Below, piece after piece: positions 26,578 to 35,048 of a stretch of DNA of 64,000 bases. The notes under the pieces were generated by a model. It had not been told where the DNA came from. It saw nothing but the letters and a program-made list of their open reading frames with translations, and searched no databases. A program made the position numbers and the translations under genes. Source of the DNA: DATEGZ01 sp035519535 (GTDB taxonomy: Bacteria; Acidobacteriota; Vicinamibacteria; Vicinamibacterales; SCN-69-37); assembly GCA_035519535.1 (NCBI GenBank), contig DATIWF010000014.1:14301-78300 (forward strand), in the 5' to 3' direction. How positions within the stretch are numbered: the stretch's first letter is position 1; each line of letters opens with the position of its first letter.

Positions 26578-27465
26578 TCAGAGGCCGGACATCTTCGCGA
26601 TGACCGTCCCAATCGCGGAGTAATCGAGATCCGCCCCCCCGGCGGCGACGAGCGCGTTCACGAGCTGCGTGACAATCGCTGCCGTGGGCACGGCGACAGC
26701 ATGCGCGGCGGCGGTCTCGTTGGCGATCCGCAGGTCCTTCTGATACAGCCGCGTGCGGAACCCCGGCGTGAAGTTGCCGGTCAGGAGGCGCTCGCCGTGG
26801 ACCTCGAGCACGCGGCTCGAGGCGAAGCCGCCGAGCAATGCCTGCCGCACGCGCGCCGCATCCACGCCGGCCTTGCGCGCGAGCGCGAGCGCTTCGCTCA
26901 CGCCTGCGAGCGCGCCGCCGATCGCGATCTGGTTGCACACCTTGCATATCTGCCCGGAGCCCGGCGCCTCGCCGATGTGGACGATGCGATCGGCGTGGCC
27001 CATGCAGGCAAGGACCGGCCGCGCGCGCTCGAAGGCGCCTGCGTCGCCGCCCACCATGATCGACAGCGTCGCGTTGATCGCCCCGATCTCGCCGCCGCTC
27101 ACCGGCGCGTCGAGCATCAACCCGCCCTTCAACGCGACGTGCGCGGCGAGCCGGCGCGTCGCGACCGGCGAGATGCTGCTCATGTCGATCACGACCGTCC
27201 CGCGCGCCATGCCGTCCAGCACGCCCTCCGGTCCGGTCAGCACGTACTCGACATCCGGCGTATCCGGCAGCATCGTGATGACGATGCTGGAGACGCGTGC
27301 GACGGCGGCGGGAGACGACGCGGCGTGCGCGCCGGCCGCGACGAGCTCGTCGACGGGACCGCGGCTTCGGCCGTACACCGTCAGTGGATAGCCTTTCGTC
27401 AGAATGTGCTTGGCCATCGGCCGGCCCATGACGCCCAATCCGATGAACCCGACCTGTTCTGGCAT
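26578..27465 (-). CDS. 3-hydroxyisobutyrate / 2-hydroxy-3-oxopropionate dehydrogenase family
   Basis: A 295-residue NAD(P)-dependent beta-hydroxyacid dehydrogenase. GFIGLGVMGRPMAKHIL is the Rossmann dinucleotide motif, DAPVSGGEIGA the substrate-binding loop and GQICKVCNQIA contains the catalytic Lys. The length is normal for 3-hydroxyisobutyrate dehydrogenase and tartronate semialdehyde reductase (GarR/GlxR); the sequence alone does not choose between them. It is convergent with ADOP 2 and divergent from the LuxR-type gene, with 65 bases between starts. Confidence 0.9.
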   Translation of the reverse strand: MPEQVGFIGLGVMGRPMAKHILTKGYPLTVYGRSRGPVDELVAAGAHAASSPAAVARVSSIVITMLPDTPDVEYVLTGPEGVLDGMARGTVVIDMSSISPVATRRLAAHVALKGGLMLDAPVSGGEIGAINATLSIMVGGDAGAFERARPVLACMGHADRIVHIGEAPGSGQICKVCNQIAIGGALAGVSEALALARKAGVDAARVRQALLGGFASSRVLEVHGERLLTGNFTPGFRTRLYQKDLRIANETAAAHAVAVPTAAIVTQLVNALVAAGGADLDYSAIGTVIAKMSGL

Positions 27466-27530
27466 CGTGTCGTCTCCTGGTCAGGCGGGATGCTACCACC
27501 CGCGGCGCCGCGCGGTATCATCCGTGCCCT

Positions 27531-28019
27531 GTGACGACCGACTCGCTGCCGCCGCCGATGCGACGCCGTCGAGCGCTCGGCGAAATCGTCGTGTACGGTG
27601 TCGCCGGCGGCCTGCTCATCGCCGCACTTCGCCTCACCGAGTACCGCTTTCTCGTCGTCGAGCACTCCGTCGAGATTTATGGCGCCATCGTGGGTGCGGT
27701 GTTCGCCGGGCTTGGCATCTGGCTCGGCGTCACGCTCACGCGCAAGCCCCCCGTCGTCGTCGTGCGCGAGGTCGCGGTCCCGGCCGCCGGGCCGTTCGTC
27801 GTCAACCAGGCGCGCGTGGACGAGCTGGGCATCACGCCGCGCGAGCTCGAAATCCTCGGCCTCATCGCCTCGGGCCTGAGCAACCGGGAGATCGCCGACA
27901 AGCTGTTCGTCAGCGAGAACACCGTCAAGACGCACTCGAGCCGTGTGTTCGACAAGCTCGGCGCCAGGCGGCGGACGCAGGCCGTGCAGCTGGGCAAGGC
28001 GGCCGGGCTGATTCCGTAG
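27531..28019 (+). CDS. Membrane-tethered LuxR-type transcription regulator
   Basis: A 162-residue protein with two transmembrane helices (about residues 18-40 and 48-70) followed by a LuxR/GerE helix-turn-helix: ITPRELEILGLIASGLSNREIADKLFVSENTVKTHSSRVFDKLGARRRTQ is the classic region, seen in parts. There is no receiver or autoinducer domain, so the signal is presumably read in the membrane or through a partner. A GTG start 9 bases after TATCAT suggests a leaderless message. The DUF4199 membrane gene follows, with two TCACCCGAA sites between them that this regulator may bind. Confidence 0.85.
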   Translation: MTTDSLPPPMRRRRALGEIVVYGVAGGLLIAALRLTEYRFLVVEHSVEIYGAIVGAVFAGLGIWLGVTLTRKPPVVVVREVAVPAAGPFVVNQARVDELGITPRELEILGLIASGLSNREIADKLFVSENTVKTHSSRVFDKLGARRRTQAVQLGKAAGLIP

Positions 28020-28073
28020 TCACCCGAAGGCGTGATTCTTCGCGCCGAGGCTCGAAATCACCCGAAAGGATGA
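28020..28073. promoter_or_regulatory. Paired TCACCCGAA sites, candidate LuxR-type operator
   Basis: TCACCCGAAGGCGTGA (28020-28035) and TCACCCGAAAGGATGA (28058-28073) are direct repeats 38 bp apart, and the first reads as a rough TCAC-x8-GTGA dyad. They sit between the tethered LuxR regulator and the DUF4199 gene. Confidence 0.5.
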
Positions 28074-28110
28074 CGCGCGGCGACCCGGGCTCCGCGTAGT
28101 CTGCGCCCCG

Positions 28111-28129
28111 GTGGACCCAACGTGTCCAC
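28111..28129. repeat. Short hairpin before DUF4199 ribosome site
   Basis: GTGGAC (28111-28116) and GTCCAC (28124-28129) pair across a 7-base loop, ending just before the AGGAGGAG Shine-Dalgarno. It could shape the leader or be a binding site. Confidence 0.4.
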
Positions 28130-28142
28130 GACAGGAGGAGTC

Positions 28143-28667
28143 ATGAAACGGACCGTGCTGGTGTTTGGCCTGATCGCGGGCGGGCTCTCGGCGCTGATGA
28201 TGATCGGGACGCTGCCGCTCGTCGACCGCATCGGCTTCGACAAGGGCGAGGTCATCGGCTACACCTCGATGGTGCTGGCCGGACTGCTGATTTTCTTCGG
28301 GATCCGGTCGTACCGCGAGAACGTCGGCGGGGGCGCGATCTCGTTCGGCCGCGGGTTGGCCATCGGCCTCCTGATCTCCCTCCTCGCGACGGCCTGCTAC
28401 GTCGTCACGTGGGAGGTCATCTACTTCAAGGTCATGCCGGGCTTCGGCGACAGGTTCGCGGCCTACATGGTCGACCAGGCCAGGGCCTCGGGCGCGACGC
28501 CGGAGCAGATCGAGGCCAAGAAGAAGGAGGCGGCAGACTTCAAAGTGATGTACGACAAGCCGCTCGTGAACGCGGCGTTGACGTTCCTGGAGCCCATGCC
28601 GGTCTGGCTCGCCATGACGATCGTGTCGGCGGCGATCCTGCGAAGGCGGCGGGCGGCCGCGGCATGA
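28143..28667 (+). CDS. DUF4199-family membrane protein
   Basis: A 174-residue membrane protein with four helices (about residues 4-22, 37-55, 72-92, 148-166) and a charged helical loop (AAYMVDQARASGATPEQIEAKKKE in parts) between the third and fourth, typical of DUF4199. Its function is not established. The ATG at 28143 follows AGGAGGAG by three bases, which decides it over a longer frame. It probably works with, or is controlled by, the membrane-tethered LuxR regulator just upstream. Confidence 0.85.
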   Translation: MKRTVLVFGLIAGGLSALMMIGTLPLVDRIGFDKGEVIGYTSMVLAGLLIFFGIRSYRENVGGGAISFGRGLAIGLLISLLATACYVVTWEVIYFKVMPGFGDRFAAYMVDQARASGATPEQIEAKKKEAADFKVMYDKPLVNAALTFLEPMPVWLAMTIVSAAILRRRRAAAA

Positions 28668-28723
28668 CGACGGCGCGGGCCCCGCGCAGCCAACCCGACG
28701 GCCCGACGCTGCGTCTAATCAGA

Positions 28724-28744
28724 CTGCATCTACCGTAGATGCAG
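28724..28744. promoter_or_regulatory. Perfect dyad operator before padR gene 2
   Basis: CTGCATCTA (28724-28732) and TAGATGCAG (28736-28744) are perfect inverted arms around CCG. The dyad ends two bases before the padR ATG at 28747, so a bound repressor would block transcription or initiation. It is a probable PadR autoregulatory site. Confidence 0.7.
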
Positions 28745-28746
28745 TT

Positions 28747-29100
28747 ATGACGCCTGCGCGGCAGCGGACACCGGAGCTCTCGGCCCAGCAGTTCCACATC
28801 CTCCTGGCCCTCGCCGACGAGGACCGCCACGGCTACGGCATCATCCTCGAGGTGGCCCGGCGGACCAGCGGCGCCGTGCGGCTGGGCACGGGCCCGCTGT
28901 ACACCGCGATCGGCCGGCTCGCCGCCGCCGGCCTGATCGAGGAAACCAGCCGCCGAGACGCAGACGACGCACGGCGGCGGTACTACACGCTGACGACGAG
29001 CGGCCGGCAGACGCTGCGCCTCGAGACCGCTCGCTTCGAAGGCCTGCTGGCGCAGGCGCGCCGCAAGGGCATTCGATCCGCCGCCAAGGGGCGGGCCTGA
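28747..29100 (+). CDS. PadR-family repressor (ADOP-linked), second copy
   Basis: A 117-residue PadR-type winged-helix protein. QQFHILLALADEDRHGYGII is the first helix region, GPLYTAIGRLAAAGLIEE the recognition helix and RRRYYTLTTSGRQTL the wing. The stop overlaps the following permease start by one base (TGATG), so they form an operon. The 9-bp-arm dyad just before the start strongly suggests self-repression. It is distinct in sequence from the PadR at 7264. Confidence 0.92.
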   Translation: MTPARQRTPELSAQQFHILLALADEDRHGYGIILEVARRTSGAVRLGTGPLYTAIGRLAAAGLIEETSRRDADDARRRYYTLTTSGRQTLRLETARFEGLLAQARRKGIRSAAKGRA

Positions 29101-31766
29101 TGGCCGCCCCGTCCGTCGTCACCGGCGCGGCACGAGGGGCGTATCGCACGCTGCTTCGCCTGCACGGGCCGGCGCGTCAGGGCTATGGCCCGCAGATGCT
29201 GGCGACGTTCGACGCGCTGATCGATCGCGCCGGCGCCTCCGGAACGCTCGCGGTGCTCGTCCTGTTGATCAAGGAAAGCGCCGGCCTGCTCGCGAGCCGG
29301 CGGATGATCGCTGTTTCACCCGGGCTCACACCACCGCGGAGACCACCGCTCATGCGCAACGTCAGCCAGGATCTGAAATTCGCCGTGCGCACGTTTCGGC
29401 GGCGGCCGGCGCTCACCGCCGCGATCGTCACGACGCTGGCGCTCGGGATCGGCGCGAACGTCGCCATCTTCAGCGTCACCAACGCCGTGCTGCTCCAGCG
29501 GCTGCCCTTCCCCAATCCCTCGCGGCTCGTCGCGGTCTGGGAGGATGCCTCGGCGATTGGGTTTCCGCGGAACACGCCCGCGCCCGGCAACTACGCCGAC
29601 TGGACGACGTCGATCCCGGCGTTCGAGGGCGTCGGCGCCATCAGCATGACGGACTTCAACCTCATCGTCGCCGGCGAACCGGTGAAGATCGGCGGCGCGC
29701 TCGCCACGGCGAGCCTGTTCAAGACCCTGGACGCGCGGCCGGCGCTCGGCCGCGTCTGGCAGCCCGACGAGGATCGCCCGGGCAATCACATCGCCGTCAT
29801 CAACCATTCCGTCTGGAAACGTCAATTCGGCGGCGACCCGGGCATCATCAACCGGACGGTCAACCTCAGCGGCATCCCATACACGATCGTGGGCGTGATG
29901 CCGGAGCGCTTCGAGATCGTCGATCCGGACCTGCAGATCTGGACGCCGCTCGGCTTCACGGCCGATCGGCTTCAGGACCGAAACAGCCACTATCTCTGGG
30001 TGATCGCGCGGTTGCGCGACGGCGCGACCGTCGCGCTTGCGAACGCTCAGCTGCACGCTCTGGCGACGCGCCTCCAGATTGACCACCCGGACTCGAATCA
30101 CGGCGTCGGCATGTACGCCGTGCCGCTCCTTGACGACTACATCGGCGACACGCGGACGGCGCTCGTCGCACTCGTTGCCTCGGTCGGCTGCCTCTTGCTC
30201 ATCGTCTGTGTCAACGTCGCAAATCTGCTCCTCACGCAGGCCGCCGGGCGGGCGCGAGAAATGGCGGTCCGCACGGCGCTCGGCGCCGATCGCCGCCGCC
30301 TCGTCCGACAGCTCCTGACCGAAAGCCTGCTGCTGAGCCTCGCCGGCGGCACGCTCGGCGTCATCGTCGCCGTTCAGACGTTTCCGCTGCTGGCGCTGCT
30401 GATCCCGCACGCGCTCTCCGGCCTCAGCCACGTGACGCTCGACGTCCGCGTCCTGGTCGTCACGGCGACGGTGTCGATCGCGACCGGCGTGCTCTTCGGT
30501 CTGGCGCCGGCCTGGCGCGGGTCGCGCGTCGAGCAGGCGCTCGCGCGCGCGAATCGAGCCTCGCGCGGCGTCGTGGGCAGCGGCTCGCCGCTGCGCAGCG
30601 GCCTGGTTGTCACTGAAATCGCGCTCGCCACGGTCGTCCTGGTCGGCGCCGCGCTGCTGGTCGAGAGCTTTCAGTCGGCTCGCGCCGTGCCGCTGGGATT
30701 TCAGCCCGAGCAGGTCCTCACGATGCGGGTGCCGCTGCCGCGGCGGGCCTACGCGGACCCGGCGAAGCGCACGCTGTTCGTGGATCACGTGCTGGAACGC
30801 GTGCGGGCGCTGCCGGGCGTGGTCTCGGCGGGTTACGCCGGCGCGGTGCCGCTCGTCTGGAAGGGCGGCACCAGCGGCTTTCTCATCGAAGGCATGCCGC
30901 GCGATCCCTCGCTGCAGTACGACGCGAGCAGCCGGCCCATCAGCCCGGGCTACATGGAGACGCTGGGGCTCACGCTGCGCGCGGGCCGCTTCTTCGACGC
31001 GCGCGACAGCGCCGACGGCACCCCGGTGGGGATCATCAACGAGGCGATGGCGCACCTGTACTGGCCCGGCATGGATCCAGTGGGCCGGCGCTTCCGGATC
31101 GACGGACCGAACACGCCCTGGCGCACGATTGTGGGCATCGTCGGCGACACGCGCGTGATGGGGATCGAGCAGCCGACGCGCCCGGAGATGTACTTCCCGA
31201 TCGCGCAGTCGAGCGACAACTGGATGTGGCCGCGCGACCTGGCCGTGCGCGCGGGCGGCGATCCGCGCGCGCTCATCCGCTCCGTGTCGGCCGCGATCTG
31301 GTCGATTGACCGCGAGCAGCCGATCTCCAACATCGATCTCATGGACGACATCGTGGCGCGCGAGCTTCAGGAGCGCCGGCTGCAGGCCACGTTCATGGCG
31401 ACGTTCGCGGCTCTCGCGCTCGTGCTGGCGGCCGTGGGGATTTACGGCGTCCTGTCGTACTCGGTCACCGAGCGCACGGCCGAAATCGGCGTCCGGCTGG
31501 CGCTCGGCGGCGATCCTGCGCGGATCCTCGCGCGCTTCGTCGGACGTGGGCTGGCCCTCGCCGCTCTCGGCCTCACGATTGGCCTCGTCGCGGCGTTCTG
31601 GGGCGCGTCGCTCATCGATCGGCTGCTGTTCAACGTCCGGGCGCACGACGTCCGCGTCTTTGCCGCGCAGGCGCTCGTGATCGTCGTCGTGTGCCTCGCG
31701 GCGGTCTACCTGCCGGCTCGGCGGGCCAGCCGGGTCGATCCCATCGCCGCCCTGCGGGCGGAATAG
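29100..31766 (+). CDS. ADOP permease 3
   Basis: An 888-residue orphan permease coupled to PadR. The first 80 residues are a helical segment unlike the prefix of ADOP 1 and not clearly membrane-inserted; an internal ATG at 29353 (MRNVSQDLKF) is a possible second start. Then come TLALGIGANVAIFSVTNAV, a MacB-like domain, the first FtsX core (NVANLLLTQAAGRAREMAVR, ALGADRRRLVRQLLTES) and the C-terminal core ending YLPARRASRVDPIAALRAE. No ATPase is nearby. A terminator-like hairpin follows the stop. Confidence 0.9.
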   Translation: MAAPSVVTGAARGAYRTLLRLHGPARQGYGPQMLATFDALIDRAGASGTLAVLVLLIKESAGLLASRRMIAVSPGLTPPRRPPLMRNVSQDLKFAVRTFRRRPALTAAIVTTLALGIGANVAIFSVTNAVLLQRLPFPNPSRLVAVWEDASAIGFPRNTPAPGNYADWTTSIPAFEGVGAISMTDFNLIVAGEPVKIGGALATASLFKTLDARPALGRVWQPDEDRPGNHIAVINHSVWKRQFGGDPGIINRTVNLSGIPYTIVGVMPERFEIVDPDLQIWTPLGFTADRLQDRNSHYLWVIARLRDGATVALANAQLHALATRLQIDHPDSNHGVGMYAVPLLDDYIGDTRTALVALVASVGCLLLIVCVNVANLLLTQAAGRAREMAVRTALGADRRRLVRQLLTESLLLSLAGGTLGVIVAVQTFPLLALLIPHALSGLSHVTLDVRVLVVTATVSIATGVLFGLAPAWRGSRVEQALARANRASRGVVGSGSPLRSGLVVTEIALATVVLVGAALLVESFQSARAVPLGFQPEQVLTMRVPLPRRAYADPAKRTLFVDHVLERVRALPGVVSAGYAGAVPLVWKGGTSGFLIEGMPRDPSLQYDASSRPISPGYMETLGLTLRAGRFFDARDSADGTPVGIINEAMAHLYWPGMDPVGRRFRIDGPNTPWRTIVGIVGDTRVMGIEQPTRPEMYFPIAQSSDNWMWPRDLAVRAGGDPRALIRSVSAAIWSIDREQPISNIDLMDDIVARELQERRLQATFMATFAALALVLAAVGIYGVLSYSVTERTAEIGVRLALGGDPARILARFVGRGLALAALGLTIGLVAAFWGASLIDRLLFNVRAHDVRVFAAQALVIVVVCLAAVYLPARRASRVDPIAALRAE

Positions 31767-31776
31767 CGCCGGCTGA

Positions 31777-31804
31777 AGGGCCGCGGCCGCGCGGACCCTG
31801 TTTT
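31777..31804 (+). terminator. Candidate Rho-independent terminator after ADOP 3
   Basis: AGGGCCGCG (31777-31785) pairs with CGCGG and CCCT (31790-31799, one bulged A) around the loop GCCG, followed by GTTTT at 31800-31804. It lies 11 bases after the permease stop and ends that operon. Confidence 0.6.
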
Positions 31805-31845
31805 ACAATTGAGCGCCCAGTCCTGCCTGATCGACGGAGGTCGTC

Positions 31846-33045
31846 TTGCGAGCGTGGCGCCTCGGCGCGCTGTTCGTGGCAATCGTCGTGTGCGGCCTGA
31901 CCGGCGCGCGGCCGCAGGCGCAGCCCCCCGCGATCGTGGCCCAGCTCGATCGCTACCTCGCCGGCGACTCCATCATCGTCGTCTCCGAAATCGCCGCCAA
32001 GAAGGACTTCGACGGCCTGCTGAAAGGGCTCGAGCAGCACGGGCAAGCGTGGGTGGACGCCGGCGCGCCGACGGAGCGGCCGCGGCGCGAGCTGGCGGCC
32101 GCGACGCTCGCGCTCGAAAGCGCGCGCATCGCCGCTGAGACCGATCAGTGGAAGTGGATCCAGCAGGTTCGTCTGAACGCTCCCAACACCGTGCACCTTC
32201 CGAGCATCACCGAGCACTTCCGCGATGGCCCGGCCTACCACGCGCCCGACGCCATCTGGTGGAAGACGCCGCCCAAGCTGATCGAGTGGGGCTGCGCGCT
32301 GCTGCGGCGCGAGCCAACGCCGCTCCCGGCCGAGCGCGTCTGGCAGCTGGCGGCGGTGGCGACCGTCGAGCGCGCGGGCGATTGGGAGTTTCTGATCGGC
32401 AGCCCCTGGGAAGTCCGCGGCAACGTCAAGGACGAAGTCGAGCACCTGTCGCACGTCATCAAGCGCTTCCCCGACGAGCCAAGATTCGCGCTCGCGCAGG
32501 CCGTCGCAATCGAATGGCGCACGTGGCCGCCGGGGTTTCGTCGATCGCGCTCATTCGTCGCCAACCCGAGCGAGGCGATTCGCGCGCTCGATCACATGTC
32601 GAGCGACGAGGTGATCGGTCCGGAGGCTTCGCTCAGGCTCGGGTACCTGCGCTTCCGCACGAACCGCACGGACGACGCGCTCGCGCTCTTCAGCCACGTG
32701 CAGGCGACGACGCGGGACCTGTATCTCGTGTATCTCGCCCACTACTTCAGCGGCCAGGCGCTTGCGCGCAAGGGCCAGACGGCCGGCGCCGAGCGCGAGT
32801 ACCGTGCCGCGCTCGCGACCATTCCGCGCGCCCAGTCGGCGACCGTCGCGCTGGCGGCGCTGCTCGCCGAATCCAGCCGGCACGCCGAGGCCGCCGCGCT
32901 CGTCGACGCGAGCCTGACCGGCGATCAGCCGATGGACCCCTGGCGCGGCTATGAGGCCGCGGACGATCGGTTCTGGCCGGAGCTCATCACGCAACTTCAC
33001 AGCGAGATCATGAACGCCGGCATCCAGGAGGCGCGGCGCCGATGA
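31846..33045 (+). CDS. Exported TPR-like protein, partner of VWFA genes
   Basis: A 399-residue protein with a signal peptide (about 1-25) and helical TPR-like repeats; YLAHYFSGQALARKGQTAGAEREYRAAL shows one repeat in parts. It ends DPWRGYEAADDRFWP...ITQL. The same layout and ending recur in the C-terminal half of the next gene and in the gene at 46449, so these are paralogous domains. The start is a TTG placed five bases after GGAGG, with the signal peptide beginning there. It overlaps the next gene by four bases (ATGA). Confidence 0.8.
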   Translation: MRAWRLGALFVAIVVCGLTGARPQAQPPAIVAQLDRYLAGDSIIVVSEIAAKKDFDGLLKGLEQHGQAWVDAGAPTERPRRELAAATLALESARIAAETDQWKWIQQVRLNAPNTVHLPSITEHFRDGPAYHAPDAIWWKTPPKLIEWGCALLRREPTPLPAERVWQLAAVATVERAGDWEFLIGSPWEVRGNVKDEVEHLSHVIKRFPDEPRFALAQAVAIEWRTWPPGFRRSRSFVANPSEAIRALDHMSSDEVIGPEASLRLGYLRFRTNRTDDALALFSHVQATTRDLYLVYLAHYFSGQALARKGQTAGAEREYRAALATIPRAQSATVALAALLAESSRHAEAAALVDASLTGDQPMDPWRGYEAADDRFWPELITQLHSEIMNAGIQEARRR

Positions 33046-35048
33046 GGCGCGCCGGCCTCGCCGCGATCGCGCTCTGCAGCGTTGCCGCCGCAGCGCTCGG
33101 ACTGGGAGCGCAGACCCCGCAGCCCCAGGCCGTGTTTCGCGCCACCACCGACCTCGTCACGATCGACGTCGCCGTGCGATCGAACGGCCAGCCAGTCGGC
33201 GGCCTCGGCGTCGCGGACTTCGTGCTGCTCGACAACGGCGTGCTGCAGACGGTCGAGGTCGCCGAGCTCGAGGCCGTGCCCGTCGACATCACGATCATGA
33301 TCGACGCCAACGAAGACGACGCGGACAACACGCGCGATCTCGTCGCGCAGGCGCGGCAGATCGCCGCGCTGGCCCGGCCGACCGATCGCGTGCGGGTGAT
33401 GAAGATCAGCACCTACGTGAGCGACCTGATTCCGGCGTGCGAGAAGGCCGAGCTGCCGGCGATTCCTGACCTGGCCGGCACGGGCCTGTCCGCCGCGCAG
33501 GACGGGCTCGCGATGGCCCTGTTGCGGCACGTCGAGCCCGACCGCCGGCACCTCATCATCGCGCTGACGAACGGAATCGACGCGATCAGCACGATCGACG
33601 CCCCGACGGTGCGCGAGCTGGCGCGGCATTCGCCGGCCACGCTGTACATCACGCAGGTGAACGTCGCGCTCGACGATCCGCATCTGCATCCCCCCGGTCA
33701 GAACATCTACGTGGGCCACCGCGAGCGCAACGAGCGCGAGGTCTGCGGCGCCTCAGGCGTCTGCACGCCCAGACGCCCATACTGGCGCCCATACGACGAC
33801 GAACAGTTCGACGTGCTGAAGGAGGCCGCCGAGATCACGGGCGGCGATCTGTTCGTGCCCGGCGTGTTCACGAACCGGACGGCCGCCGCCGTGTTCGAGA
33901 AGGCCTTTGCCGACTACCGCCGCAGCTACGTCCTGCGTTACACCCCGCAGGGCGTGGCGCGAACCGGCTGGCACGAGGTGTCGGTGACGCTGCCGGCGCA
34001 CCCCGGCGTCGAGATCAAAGCGCGTCGCGGGTACGCGATGGACGCGAGCGGCCGGCCGCCGGGAGCCGCCGGGGCCTCAACGGCGCCTGCCGCTCCGGCT
34101 GTCCTCGCGGCGCTGCCGGTACGCCTGACGCCCACCGCGGCGATCGCCGACCTCACGGCCGCCTACGACGCCGGTCAGTACGACGACGTCGTCGCGGCGC
34201 TGGCAGAGCGCGCGCGGCCGGTCGATCTGGTCCGCGAGTACCAGCGTGCCGGCAACCCCTGGCCCGCCAATCCGAAACGCGAGGCCGCGTTCGCGCTCGA
34301 GCTGGCCCACGCCGCACTCCACAGCCCGGCTCGCGACGCGCACGACGCCGCGATTCAGCTGCTGAACGTCGAGCGCAAGCTCGTCCGCGATTCGCTCGGC
34401 CCCACGCCGTTCGAGCACTACTGGCTGTGGGGCGCGGTGATGGTGCTGGAAGCCGCGAACCAGCCGATCGCGGCGAAGCCATTCGTGGACGACGCCATCG
34501 CACGCTTCCCGGACGAGCCGCGATTCCTGCTCGCGCGCGCCGTGTTTCTCGACCAGACCCACGCCCTCGACCTGCTCACGCCCGCGACGGCCGCGTTCGT
34601 GAAGCAGGTGAGCGAGGCCTACGACCGCGCGATCGCGAACGACCGCACCGCCGACGAGGCGCGCCTGCGCAAAGCGAAACTGCTGCAGCGCTTCGGCCAC
34701 GGGTCGGAGGCCCTCGAGCTGCTCGACGCAATGCACGACAGCAAGCAGGATCCAGGCCTGACGTATCTGCGCCATCTGTTCCGCGCGCAGGCGCTCGACG
34801 CCCTCCTCCGATACGACGACGCCACCGCGGAGTACCGCGTGGCGCTCGACTCCTGGCCACAGGCGCAGTCGGCGCGCGTCGGCCTGATGGCGGGACTCCT
34901 CCGGCAGGGTGACCGCAGCGGCGCCGAAACCCTCGCGGAGGCGATTCAGGCGGCGCCGGCGACGGCCGTCGATCCATGGTGGGGCTATTGGCTCGGCGAC
35001 TATCGCTTCTACGGCGAGGTCATCAGACAGCTGCGGGAACAGCGATGA
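33042..35048 (+). CDS. VWFA-related acidobacterial domain protein with TPR tail
   Basis: A 668-residue exported protein. Residues 1-24 are a signal; residues 30-335 form a VWFA-related acidobacterial domain (TIGR03436 type): VFRATTDLVTIDVAV, ADFVLLDNGVLQTV, and the end RRSYVLRYTPQGVARTGWHE with KARRGYAMD. The metal-binding MIDAS site is altered: DANED (88-92) instead of DxSxS, and LTNGID instead of LTDG. The rest is TPR-like and ends DPWWGYWLGDYRF like its neighbour. It is the middle of three overlapping genes. Confidence 0.88.
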   Translation: MRRAGLAAIALCSVAAAALGLGAQTPQPQAVFRATTDLVTIDVAVRSNGQPVGGLGVADFVLLDNGVLQTVEVAELEAVPVDITIMIDANEDDADNTRDLVAQARQIAALARPTDRVRVMKISTYVSDLIPACEKAELPAIPDLAGTGLSAAQDGLAMALLRHVEPDRRHLIIALTNGIDAISTIDAPTVRELARHSPATLYITQVNVALDDPHLHPPGQNIYVGHRERNEREVCGASGVCTPRRPYWRPYDDEQFDVLKEAAEITGGDLFVPGVFTNRTAAAVFEKAFADYRRSYVLRYTPQGVARTGWHEVSVTLPAHPGVEIKARRGYAMDASGRPPGAAGASTAPAAPAVLAALPVRLTPTAAIADLTAAYDAGQYDDVVAALAERARPVDLVREYQRAGNPWPANPKREAAFALELAHAALHSPARDAHDAAIQLLNVERKLVRDSLGPTPFEHYWLWGAVMVLEAANQPIAAKPFVDDAIARFPDEPRFLLARAVFLDQTHALDLLTPATAAFVKQVSEAYDRAIANDRTADEARLRKAKLLQRFGHGSEALELLDAMHDSKQDPGLTYLRHLFRAQALDALLRYDDATAEYRVALDSWPQAQSARVGLMAGLLRQGDRSGAETLAEAIQAAPATAVDPWWGYWLGDYRFYGEVIRQLREQR

